Positions 13,082 to 25,157 of a stretch of 64,000 nt of DNA are shown here, piece by piece (positions within the stretch are counted from its first letter, which is position 1; each line of letters begins with the position of its first letter). Position numbers and translations under genes: made by a program. The stretch lies in the NCBI GenBank assembly GCA_037576195.1, contig CM075101.1, positions 29,760,001 through 29,824,000 of the forward strand, in the 5' to 3' direction. The stretch comes from Phytoseiulus persimilis (lineage: Eukaryota > Arthropoda > Arachnida > Mesostigmata > Phytoseiidae). The notes beneath the pieces are model-generated. The model worked only from the letters and a program-made list of their open reading frames with translations, had not been told where the DNA came from and did not search any database.

Positions 13082-16000
13082 GTGAGTTCTCTCGCCCACG
13101 TCCGATTCCGCGCTCTTGCTTCTACGGGCGTAGTGTACGCAACGTACGGACAGATAGATGTGCCCGAACCCCGATGGATAAAAACGTCCGCAATCGCTCG
13201 CATTTCGATCGATACAATGGCTATATTTCTATGCGCGCATCCTGTTCAGGTCTAGAGTTTCATTCACTGGTCCGCGAATCTAATTTGTGGGCATTGGTGA
13301 ATTCTCTAGAGTCAAAAGGGAAGCGTGCTGAGGTTGAACTTCCTGCCGGCGACCGCTTTGATCCGAGTACATTCGTGATAGTCCGAATCGACCTCGATAG
13401 CTCACTGAGACCTCGCACGCGCCGAAAGCGATGTTCGGATTCTCTCTGCTGCGGGTAACACGCTCTTGACAGCTATCACGTTCTGCCTCTCCGTTGTCGA
13501 AAGTACCGCGTCTGAAATCGCCGACGAAGCCTGCAAGACTCCGACAGGAGTGGCAATACAGGACGAGCTGGCGAGAAGTTTCCGGAGATGACAGGAGAAA
13601 TTGAAAGCAACGGGAAAACAAAAGAACGGACCAGTCGCAAAAGGCGTTTCCCGAAGGGCGGGCTCCTCCCATTCTGCGGGAATTTCGAATACAAGTATTC
13701 AGGATCCTGCTCCTTGGTTCTCTCCTCTGTATTGACATCACCCGATATGTGGGAACGTCTCGCTTCGAGCAAACTCCAAGTCTCTCGGAGGGTGCGCATG
13801 TAGACGTCTCCTGTGGAGCATCCGCTGGAGACTTTCTCCCCGACTTCTCATTCTTCCCAACTTCACAAATGCGCGGGCTCACTCGACCGCTGGAGCTCAC
13901 CGTGAAACTTGATTGCATCGAGCTCCATATTCCCCGCTGCTTGCCTTCGGTGTCTAAGAGTTTCCCGCGGCCACTTGCTGCTGCTGGCGGGGAGCTGGTT
14001 TCTACTCCGTGGAACGAAATCAAAACTCTCTGCTCCCCGACTGACTTTGTGGGTCAATCAAGGGCGCAGGCGAGCGGGCGCTCGAGAGCACAAGCGAACG
14101 AAGCAAGTTCCGAGCAAACAATGTTTGCGGGAATGGGTTCACCATTGCTGCGCCTGCCGTCCCCGGCGAGCAGTTGGGCGGCAGCCGCTCATGAGTCGCC
14201 TATCCGGTCTCTTCGAAGATCGACCCAGGCACTCTATTAGCGGGAGTAAGTGAAGCTCCGAATCCTTATCGACTTCTATAACTATCCCTGACAGTTTAAA
14301 ACCGAGCTCGGTGCACACAGAGAGTCCGAATTCTCGGGAACCGGCTTGGGAGTCCCTGTCGATTCAGAGATATTTCTGCGAATCTCTCCAATAGAGATGT
14401 GAATTCTTCGCTTCGTTTCCTGATCACTCATACCAGGGATTCGATGCACAAACAAACCAGATGCGCGCAAGGCTCACTGCGCGCCCGAGTCTTTCGCGCA
14501 TTTCCGCACGGTCACATCCGGTAGAGAGCGTTCTGTCTTCCGCCAGGATGGCTGATCTCCCCAACCTTGGGACAGAGTTGCGGTCTGATAATTAGGAATG
14601 TATCATCAGATTCGATCCTCTCGACTATACGTGTGCCCTTGTCCCCCGTCCTTTCGAGCGAGCATTACCTTATCGGTCATGCTGGAGCTCCCTGGTTCAA
14701 GAATTGGCGTCGGAGCGGTCAGCGTGCTCCTTGGCCTTCCGCGAACGGTCTCAAGTTGAAAACAAGCGCGTCTTTGAGATCTACGAGGATGTTTCCCAAT
14801 ATCTATCGCATAGACAGTCTTTCTTGGCCTTTGAGTCCCTGATTCGTTCAAACCGGAATCAGATCGGCTTTTGAAACAATAGGGTTACTCGATTGAGCTC
14901 AGATTGCGGGAAACCGGTGCCTGCAGAATGCAATCGGACGCGTTCACTCGCGCACGTTAGTGCTCTTCAACGCCAGAGGCAAGGATCACGGCTTTGCCAG
15001 CTGCAGCCTCGCGGTATTCTCGATCCAATAAAAGAACCATCGGTCGTAACCCCGTGGGGTCGGAATAGTGGGATCGCTTCATTTCTCCCGAAAACCGTCG
15101 TCCCGAAGGATCGGGACAGATTGTGAGAATATGGAGCGATTATGCAACTTCGCAGTAGCCCAAGCGTTTCTGCAGTATACACCAGATCTCGATATCTGAA
15201 TCATTCCTCGATACGGTCCCCTCCGAAGGGAGACGTATTTTTAGAACTGCGACGGCCGTGATCTGCCCTTCGGAACCGAGCAACGGGAGGAAATTAAGTG
15301 GAAAATTCGTTGAGCCTGAATCACACAAATATCGCGTTGATTGAATGAGGCCGGCCCTGATACCGATCCGCGGTCGTTCGGACGAAAAGGTCCCTGATTC
15401 GATCGATGATCTCGAGCCCGCTTCCGGTCGTCGTTGTTCTTCACAAACGGAACTGGTCGCGGTCCCCCAAACTCCGGATGATGCGACCCGCCTCGGACCT
15501 CGGAGCACCGTGCTCGTCGCTTCCATTCGGATTCCGCTCCCTCGGCTACAGAATGACACGGAGGAAGGCAATCGCGACTCGGGGCGCGCGGTTCCGCTTT
15601 CAATCCGATTCGCCAGTGATTGAACGAGTCGGAGATCACCATCAAGCTCCAGGACCAGAGTGGGAAAACATTATTCAGCCTGTTTCTGCTTTCGCTTTGC
15701 GCCGCTGCGGCGAGTTATTCACTGCGTATCACAACTAAGAAGCGGATCTGATAAAATCTCGCGATCCAGTGAGCGGGGATCTCTAGGCATGTCATCGCAA
15801 ACGACGAACTGGAAAGCTTGCTTCCGCTGACCCACAAACAGCACCACGAGAGCTGAGAGACGGTCGAAGCAGCAGCACCCTCGCTTTCGGGTCTCGGCGT
15901 TCGCCTTTACACTCAGTAATTACCATCGTCTCCATCAGCGTCATGTACTTCGAGTGCATCATGCATCGGCTCGACGTCGTCCAACCAAGCAGCCGCCAAA

Positions 16001-19000
16001 GACTGTACGTCTAAATCTCAACATACGTGAGCTTTGGACGTGCGGCGCGGATTCTTCATTGTTTTCTCTTGTGAGGCAGTGTGATCCACTCGAGACAAAA
16101 ACAAATACTCCCCTCCATGTCACTGCAAGCCAGGGAGGACGACCGCCGGATGCTCAGGGATCACGATGATGACGAATGTTCGGGATGACGGAAAGAGTGG
16201 CGGGGTGTACGCTGAAACACCGTGTTTTCGAGGCAGAGGTCAACCGCGACGAACCTGGGTAGACGGGAAGACGTCGAAGGATCTCGAGGGAACGGGCTCG
16301 GGAGCGTCCCCCGGCCCTCGGGATGACCGCTCGACTGTTGAGCTTCGAGTCGAGCTTGGACCCAAAAATATCTCGTCGAATGAATCGCGTGATCGTTTCA
16401 AGTTCTATCTCAATTTCCTCGAGTCCTTCCCGATAGATGCACTCATGTTCGATCGACAAGAAAAAATTCATCAATTGCCAGTCGTCAATGTGAGATGTTC
16501 CTCATTGAGACTTTCGCGTCTGAGTGTGCGAATGGCGCCCTCCACGCGGAAGCACGCATTTTGGATTTCGTAGCTGATTCATACTTCCCAGTCAGCGCCA
16601 TCCCTCCTATCATCCTCCCTCAACGCGAAGTAGTAGCGCTTCCGATTGAGTTTGAACGTTCGCGGAATCGAGGACTGTAGTCAAAGACATCAGATCATGT
16701 GGCGCCTGCCGCGGGTATCGGCGGCTCAATACAGCGTTTGGGAACGGCGCTGTAAGCTGGCGATGCGAGAGGAACCACACAGATGTTTTCGGAGAACGGC
16801 ACACAGATAACGGAACGATTTTCCGAGCGTTCCTCCCGAGCGACAGAAAGTTCCGGTGGATGAATCTCTGAATTGCATCTTCAAAAACAAAGAAGTCAGG
16901 GAAGCGTTGTGGTCATTGTCGCAGCCCAGGCAGTGTCCCCATAACACGACAGTGACAGAGAAGCTGGAAACTTGGAAACGAAGTCATCACCTGTCTTCAA
17001 AGTCCCCTTGATGAATAGGGAGACATTGTGTTACCAAGCGGGCGAACGAGCGGGCCGACAGAGCAGTCGCTCGCTGCTGCCTGCAGGTAGCTTGCCGCAG
17101 AATGGAAGGAATACTTCGAGAATGACAGGACGGGCGGGCCATCGACAAAGTAGGCAGACACGCCGGCAAGCTAGCGACCGACCAACGATGCAGCCGTCGA
17201 ATCGACTTCTTGGTCGGTTGCTTGCAGGGCCTGGTGACATCATTCGAGCTGAACTCTCGCTGCAGCTTCGAGCCTGCAGAGACTCGAGACAACGCACTTA
17301 TGCAAGGGACGCGAACAAGAAGAGAAACAACAACACAAAACTGCGATTACAGAGAGAGCCCGCAATGGCTGTCAGGCAGATCTACTTGTTTGCAGATATT
17401 TTCTTCTCGGCGCACTCTTATCGTGTCGCTGCATGATTGATCGGTCAGCGGTGCCGTCGGAGCTGCTGACGACGACGGAGGGCGTGGAGTGAAGGCGAGG
17501 TGGGCTTTGGTGAAGCGACGAGGTGAGGAGGGGGACGGGGCTCGAGCGTCGTTGTCGTTCGGTCCTGGGACATGTACGGCCGAGAAGCAGCAGTTGACTT
17601 GAATAACGATACCTCAGTCGAAATCCGTCGATCAGACAACGCGAACAAAAGAACTCGCTGCTCTCGCGTTCCTGATTTGGACGAGTGCGATGAAAAGAAC
17701 GAAACGCCAACGAGGAAGAAACGGACCTGAGTAGAGACGTGGAAAATAGAGACCGACGACCACTACTTCCTCTCCTCGACGGGCACTTAGCGATAGAATC
17801 CAATACGATCTCAAATATAGGGCAAGACGGACAAATCGACGGTTGCAGCTCAAAGTTCCGACGGATTTTAGGATGTTTGAAAGGGTTCCCGAGGAGAACT
17901 GGAGGTCAGATGACTCGAGGACGTTTCGAGTGGACAGGGAGCCAGGGCGCTGACAGAGGGTTTCTGAAGAAGCCCTGTGGGCGTTCTAAGAGAGGAGGCC
18001 GACGGAGTGGGTTGGTATCGCAGCGCTCCTCCAACTGGGTCAGACGTTTTGACAAATGGCAGAGTTGACAAGATGAGAGAACCCGGTTTTCCCTACTTCT
18101 CTCCGTCGTCACATCGATCCGCTCTTCGTGGCACTTTCTTCCATTCGTCTCGTGGATTCGTGGCTTCAAAATGGCAACGGACACTTGTGGTGCTCCGTTG
18201 TCGTAGATGTTTCACTCACGCTTCAAATGGCAGAGCTGGAACAAAGTGTATCACTCGGAGTTTTGGGCCATCGGTGAGGAGCGCGCGGAGCGGTCGAACA
18301 CCTATTATAGAACTGACGATGTCAGCAGAAGCAGTTGGATACAAATAATTTTCCTGCGTTTCACCTGATTGCTCTCAAACGGGATTTGCACTTTTTGTGG
18401 CGTAGTGGACGGAACGCCATCATCCATTATTGCGAACGCATTGCCATTTGGGCTCCGTCCACTTTTTTGTCCCTTGCAGCCCTTCGATCGAAGCCGTTCT
18501 TGCGTCGTCGTCGAGATCTGGTGCTGTTGGAGATGAATTAATTATGACATTTTTCCGCTCACTTTGTCGGCCAAATGTCCGCGAGTCCCGTGACGCCTTT
18601 CACTGTCGAAAAGCGAATTCTTGACAAAGACCGGCTTCGTGGAGGCTGTGCCGCTACTGCTGACGGCGGTCGAGCAGCAGCCGCCTCAGCAAGCTTTCTT
18701 GGCTTCACAGGCCAAGAGTTCGCGGCTTATTCTCTTCACTCCCTTCGTCAGAGCCGCTCCTCCTGTTGCTGCGAACGCTGTGGCAGGCTCAGCCAGCGTG
18801 CTCGCCATCCATGCAAATGAGGCAACACTTCCCCGTCCGTATCCCCGGGAATCGTCGTCGTGTTTCATCCCATTTTCAATGCACTCCTTCGACAGCTCTA
18901 CGTTGCAACGCCATGTGATGCTTCTTTGAGCACTTCTATTGTGTCCAGGCTGCTCATCTTGAACTCACGCTACGTTTCAAGGTTCTCGTTCCCTCTAGAA

Positions 19001-21950
19001 CCTCAAGACCGGCCTGTGTTTAATTGATATTGCTAGATGGCGAAGCCTCCCCTCGGAGGACCGAGAGGTGTAGAGTTGATTTTCGTGAGCTTGGATTGAT
19101 GGGTCATCTTGCACAAAGAGAGTCATTCCGACGGGTGAATCCGTGGTTCCAACGTTGAAAACATCATTCGAGCTCAGATTAGGGTTTGAGGAGGGTCAGG
19201 GACGAGTCGGGAAGCTCAATACAGATCTTCGGAAACACTAACCCACAGGCTTTCTTCGTGACAGCTCATTCTACAATGCTCCACGGGCTATCTATCAGTT
19301 GTGTCGAGCCTCGTTTCGATGAGTGTTATTGGGAGCCTGTTTCTAGGATGTCGAACTCCAGGACAGTTTTCCAAGCCGAGAGATGTTCCCGAAACGAGAG
19401 CAGTGACTAGTCCAGTCCTTATCTTAAGATGTGTCCCGATAGAGCGAACATGCGACACACTCGCTTCCGTGAACGATTGTTGTCCTTGTCATTCTCAAAG
19501 GCTGTGTACCAAAGACTATCCACAGCAGGCCGCGTAGCGAGCGTTCCTGGGACTAAATTTCTTATTCGCCTCTGTCGTTTCCAACAGCCCAAGCACGGAT
19601 ATGGCTGAAGAATCACCGAGGGTAGCTTCATTAACTCTTATGTAGGATCTCCGCGCTGGTGCGTCGGTTGGTCTATGGCTTTCCGCTTCCCCTCTCCCCC
19701 GCTGACGGGGGGCTGCATGGCTGCATCCAATCTCTCTGTCTTCCTCTAAGAAAGCGGCAGATGCGGTGAAGGTGTCGGTTCACGTCCTGGCGGCTATCGA
19801 CGCTCATAGCTTTCGAGTAAGAGGATTTGGTCCCCGCCGCTTCTTCCGCTGGCTTCCCATTCCTCGCACGGAGCTCCGTAGCTCGATGTCTAGAACCACC
19901 AACATCACCTTTTCCGAGGGCGCCGCGATTTTTCTTGTCAACCGTTTCTACCTGTCCACCGGAGTCGAATCTCCTCAATCTCAACGTTTAGTCTGCGCCT
20001 CTTCGGCATCGTCAACCTTTTCCTGATCTGTTCAAGGCACCCTTGACCATTTCTGAGCTCCGGTGGCCGGCGACGCCGCCAAGAAAGCAATATCATTAGC
20101 TTCCGCTAACGTGGGACCGCATCAACTGCACGAAACAAGATACAGCTCGCAGTTAGTGTTGTCTTCCCGAGGCTTGGTTTGAGGCTCGGTGTGCCCCGAA
20201 ACTCAACTGCGATCGAGCGGAAGACCCATCAAGCGTTTGACGAGAAACGCTTCCTCCCGCGCAGTTGAAATGGAGTCCTGGAAGGAAAATACCGGCTGTA
20301 AACCGCGGCACCTAATACCTATTGCTGCGGATGTCGGTGCGGGAGCTCGGCACCGGCTGGATTCCGTGTCCTTGTTTATATAGCTGTAACTTTTTGTTTT
20401 CTCCTTCGCCTCGTACTCCGTCAGCCCCCCACAAGCAAGACCGAAGGAGGACCAACTAGGGAATATTCCCGACCGCTTTGGTTTCCTCACCGGATCGGAG
20501 GCTCGCCTCGCAGTATTCTGGTCTCGCTGCCAAACGAGCTGTGAAACTGCTCAGGAACCGCCGAGCCGCGGAGGAAAAGTGTTTTCTGACGACTTATCAA
20601 AGTGTTCTGAGGCCGCGCGAACACTCTCCTCTCTCGGCCAAAGCTCGGTCACGATGGGAGAGCCGATTCAAATTCAAAGAGATGTCGTGGCTGCCCTCTC
20701 GGTAGGAATCCGCTCACGGAGCTCGGCGCAACATCCAACAGTCTCTCACACAAGTCTCGCATCTGGCGTTCGTAGTCGCGGTCTTATGGAATGGCTCATA
20801 GGAGTGGCGAGTCCTCGGGGGAAACGTGCACTTGTCGCGATGTCAAAACCACGCGAGAGGAGCGAAAATCGAAGAGGGAAGTGTCTGCTTGCAGTTTGCC
20901 TCGAGCGCTCCTAGCCGGAAAATACGATGCCGCCGGTGCGAAATGTCAGCACCATGGATGGGTCACTGCATCTGTAGCTGTTTGTCTGGCTGACTGACTC
21001 GAGCGGGGAGGATCGCCCGACAGGGGGACAGCAGCAGGAACGAGGAAGCAACGGAAACACAACACCTGTTCGCGTAAGCGTATGGAGAACCGAAGTACTT
21101 TCGAGAAGAGGGTATGCTACAGGCTCGTCGCTTGAGACGAGCATCAAGATGTGGGATTATCGATGCTAGATGAAGTCAAACTCCATCAATTCAATCGGGT
21201 CTTTCAGCTTTCATTTCTTGGTCTTCCCAAAGCCGGTCCATGGGATGCGAGCGGTGTTGTCGTGTTGTGGAGCTCGCTTTGTTCTGCTTCCGGGGGAAAG
21301 CGGGAATGGGAAAGAGTTAATAAGCATGTTGGAGCCTTATTCCGTTGCTTCACCGATGACTTGTTCTGCTTTTTTTCTCCTTTTTCATCGGGAGCCTCCC
21401 GAGACTTCATCGGCGTTACCTTGCGAAGAAGTGTTCGAACGCGAGGGTTAGGATGGTCGAATGCAAGCCACAATCAGCGCGAAAGTGGCGATCAGCGAAT
21501 AAATTCGGCTCGAAGCGCCACTGAACTTTCATTCGTGGGGAGAAAGACTCATCTGCGGCTTCACCGATCTGCGGATCAAATGAAATGTTCGATCACAAAA
21601 TACTTCCCTCGATGAAACCCGGCAAACCCGCGACAAATGCTTGGCGATCTACGATTGAGGGAGCTGCGGACACACCGAACAGCGATCGCATCGCTCTCCA
21701 TTTGTCTGTCCATTGTGTTTTCTTCGTGTTTCACTCTCGATTCTAGTTCGGATGCCAGAGCTGTCTCCGTAGATCTTCGTCGCGTTGGCTCGACAGACGA
21801 ATTGGGTGTTGTCAAACTTTGTTTGTTTAGTGGCCCTGTCCCACTGCTTCTGGGAAAGCTCAGGAAGGCGGTTGTTTTTCGCGATTGTAATCGTTTGACG
21901 CTGGCGATGTCTTCCTGGAAAGTGCAAACTTTGCTCTAGCGTTCCTGCGG

Positions 21951-21965
21951 CGTCGTCGTCGTCGC
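21951..21965 (+). repeat. CGT microsatellite
   Basis: Five consecutive cgt units (cgtcgtcgtcgtcgt). No coding context was recognised. Confidence 0.75.
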
Positions 21966-22094
21966 GCACTGGGACACTCGTCTAACTCGATGCCACACTG
22001 ACTGAGTTTCCAGCTCCCGCTGCTACATAGTCTTCGCGATGGCATTCTCAGCGGCAGGGCCAGCCTGGCAAGGTCCCAATCTATGTTTCCGTTC

Positions 22095-22118
22095 ATCTAT
22101 CTGTCTATCTATCTGTTC
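22095..22118 (+). repeat. ATCT/GTCT tetranucleotide repeat
   Basis: Imperfect tetranucleotide run (atctatctgtctatctatct). A related TGAC run lies about 80 bases further on. Confidence 0.75.
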
Positions 22119-22195
22119 GCCTGCTAGGCGAGCTACCCACCGAGCTTCATACCTAGCTTCCCAGACAGCGGGCTCTCTTCCACACAGTAGTGTGG

Positions 22196-22210
22196 CTGAC
22201 TGACTGACTG
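22196..22210 (+). repeat. TGAC tetranucleotide repeat
   Basis: Three to four consecutive tgac units. Confidence 0.7.
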
Positions 22211-23255
22211 AATTGCGAGCGAGCTCGAAGACCGCCGCCTACCTCACAAACAACGTCGAACTGAGCAAGCGGCAACCTGCGAGGCTCGACCGAAGCAAAG
22301 CTCTCGAATCGAGTCGCCGTTGTTCAACTTTCGGGGACAACGATGACCACTCGGGAATTGCTCTTCGTAGGCTTCGCTGCAGCTTCCACGATTCACCGCG
22401 TTTTACGGTGCACTCTATGACCACGACAGGAGAGTAGTTCAGGAAAAGCCTCTCGAGAACTCAAAAGCGTTCTTCGCTCCCAACGCTTCTCACGAGCTTG
22501 ACCTTGGTACAGCGATGAATCACAGTCGACTGTGGTATTTCCGGTGTTCAGCGCTCAACCCGGTGAAATCTTGAGCTCGCAGGAAGGAACACGAGGAACT
22601 TGTCCTATTCAGAGCTTCGATGGCCGTCGAGGCTCGCATGAGACGCCTTCGGGCTGGGGGAACCCGGAACTCGAGCGAGCAGCAGCGATTTCATTATGGT
22701 CGTGAGACACCGACCATTTTGGAGCCTCGCCTGGTTCGGTTTGCTTCCACCTGCCAAGAGCCCGAGCCTTTACTAAACAGTCTTGCAGGACGGTTGGTTT
22801 ACTCCTCGTGTGAAGAATGAAATGCTCTGTAAACTCGTATTACCGCGCGGAGTCTCGTCAGTCGTTCCGCTGAGCAACAGAATGAGTTGAAAGATGGATA
22901 GACGAACGACTGGTTGAGTGTCTCACTCGAAGAATGCTACGCGCATTCTGTTTGACGCTGGGCCTGCTGTTGTCGAGCAAGGCCAACCGCTCGAACTACC
23001 TAGAAGTCTTCCTTCATCCGCGCGACCGAGCGTCGGAATCTTTTCCGCCGCCGCTATGACGAACCCGGCAGGTCGGCCGGGCTATATTGCTGAGCAGCAA
23101 GCGCCACAAAGGTTATTTTTGACCCGACGAGACATGCGCTTGCTCGTTCTATTTGTCCTGCTTCTCTGCCAGGCTGACCTTACGCGGGGTACTCGTCGTC
23201 CTGCCGTTTCTGAGCGATTCGAAACCATCGCGACGGCCGCTGCCATCAATTCGTT

Positions 23256-23284
23256 CATCAATCAATCAATCGATCGATCGATCG
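23256..23284 (+). repeat. ATCA/ATCG tetranucleotide repeat
   Basis: Compound run of atca units passing into atcg units. The atcg part is self-complementary. It lies inside an open frame that begins with a signal-peptide-like segment. Confidence 0.8.
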
Positions 23285-25054
23285 GGCTAGAACTTTTGCG
23301 CGGACCGGCTTCTCATCGCTGCGCGCGTTCTGAGAATCCCATGGATACTCTCTCATCAGCTAGCTGTTTTTGAAAACTCGGTGAGGAGATTTCGTTCGCG
23401 AGGTTGGACGAATCGTTCGACCGCCCTCCCTTCCAGTGGGCTCCGCTTGCGGTCACATATTTCAGATTCTTGTTGACTGGCTACCGTCCACGATTTACGC
23501 GAACGATATCGATTCGACCGGCCGCGTAAGCCGAACTCTAAAAGGGGTTAAGTGTTCTGTCGACAGCGGTTGCCGGCCAATCCATTTTGACAGCAGCCAA
23601 CATGTATTCAGAAATATGAGTTTCCCGCAGTACGTGCACAGGAAGTATTCCGTTTCCTTTCGGACGTGACAAACCGAAGTGGTCATTTCCTTCTCATTGG
23701 AAATCTGTACAGTCATTCGCGGGTCGGAGGAATGATCAAGTCGCTAATGATCCGCGTCTTGCAATGCTGAAAATCCGAAACCGACTCTCGGATCGGGTTT
23801 TGCTTCAATCGCCCTTCATCCTCGAAATAATCGCTCTGTTGAACTCCTTCCGAATTCGGCCTTTGGTCGCTTTCTTCTCCAATGTGTCCCGAACTACACC
23901 GGAGCTCTTCACAGCGCTCAAGGAGCATTGATTTTCTCCGGGCTATCCTTCACTGAACCCGATAGTCACATCTGTGAGCACACTTCAATCGAACGGCCCT
24001 GGCTTTCGGCCTCCGTGGTATGACGCCGTCGAGGTAGCGGCCGGACGAGCGACCTGGAGTGAGCTAGTCCGGCGGGCCGTTCGGAATCGCGCAATTTGAG
24101 TAGATGATGGCCAACAACTTTTCAGCCTCTAGGCACGTAAAGTCTCCTGAACTTGACCAAACCCTTCCGTGGCCTGGGTAATGTCCGGCCGTAGATAACT
24201 TTTCGGGCGCGATATTTCGTACGTGAAACGACGGCATCAAGCAACGTCGGAGAAAACACGGAAGCTTCGAACATTTCCTCGACGATTCCGGAGTGAGATC
24301 CGGAAGTTTATCCGGGAACACTGTCGTCGTGTAGGAGCGAAGATTTAACGATACAGCGAGGCAACGAGCGAGTGTTGCGCGGAGAGCAGGAGCGCTTCTA
24401 AAAAGAGATGTTCTGTAAGCTCGGACATGAGGCGCACTCCACTCAGCAGCAAGAACAACATTGGACAGAGGTTTAAATTAAACGTTGGAAGCGAGTGTCG
24501 CGATGGCGACTGTGAGTGCAAACGTCCGGAGAAGGAGATACTCGAAATCTCTCGAAGGGATGAACTTTCCATCGTCGTATCGCTCGAGACTTTGTTGTCG
24601 CTATAATATTTCGGTGCGGGAGCGGAGCGGACCCGTTGCCGCCGTGTGTCGATCGGGAGCAGAAGCTCCTCTGCGATCCCGCCCGTTGAGAGAAACATTC
24701 GGATATGTGTGCGGGCTCGGGTTTCGCTTAATGTCGTGTGCACTAAGCATCGGAAACCGTCCCTGATGGAGATTCCGCGGGCGGCGGGAAAAAGGTGGCC
24801 GTGGTAATCATCCCTCGGAATTGTGATGACGTCGCACTGTGGTAATCTCATTGCTAACCTGCTCCGTTCCTTCATTTGTGGGCGAGATTTGAGGCGCCAG
24901 AGTCGGTAAAGGAGGGCAACGATGGAGCTGCGACGAGAAAAATGGATGGAGCGTCGGGATCGGAAGAAGCGACAGGACTGGAACCGCTCGGGGATGACTC
25001 GGCGGCAGGAGCGCAAGTCGAGCTCCGAGAAGGACAACCTCTCTGAGGAGCCTG

Positions 25055-25157
25055 ATTACCCTTAACGCCATTGCTCGTCCAACTGCCCGCATCCTCGTTC
25101 GCCTGCTTAGCCGTCGGTCCGAGCGCTTTTATGAGCTCGGCCGGGTTGACATTTGAA
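25055..25157 (-). CDS. Possible internal exon on the minus strand, product unknown
   Basis: On the minus strand, the pyrimidine-rich acceptor cctcgtctccag is followed by an open frame reading SSNVNPAELIKALGPTAKQA and NEDAGSWTSNGVKG, up to a candidate donor (aagg|gtaatc). The peptide has protein-like composition, and the frame stays open on both sides as a Ser/Pro/Ala-rich sequence to about 24872. I do not recognise a family, and no neighbouring exon was found. Boundaries are approximate. Confidence 0.15.

Noticed and set aside
13280-14023. A 247-codon minus-strand frame
   Set aside because: It overlaps comparable open frames on the + strand and has no recognisable domain. In this composition long chance frames are common.
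24345-25037. A 230-codon minus-strand frame
   Set aside because: Arg/Ser/Leu-rich with no domain, overlapping other frames, and its protein-like look is not better than neighbouring chance frames.
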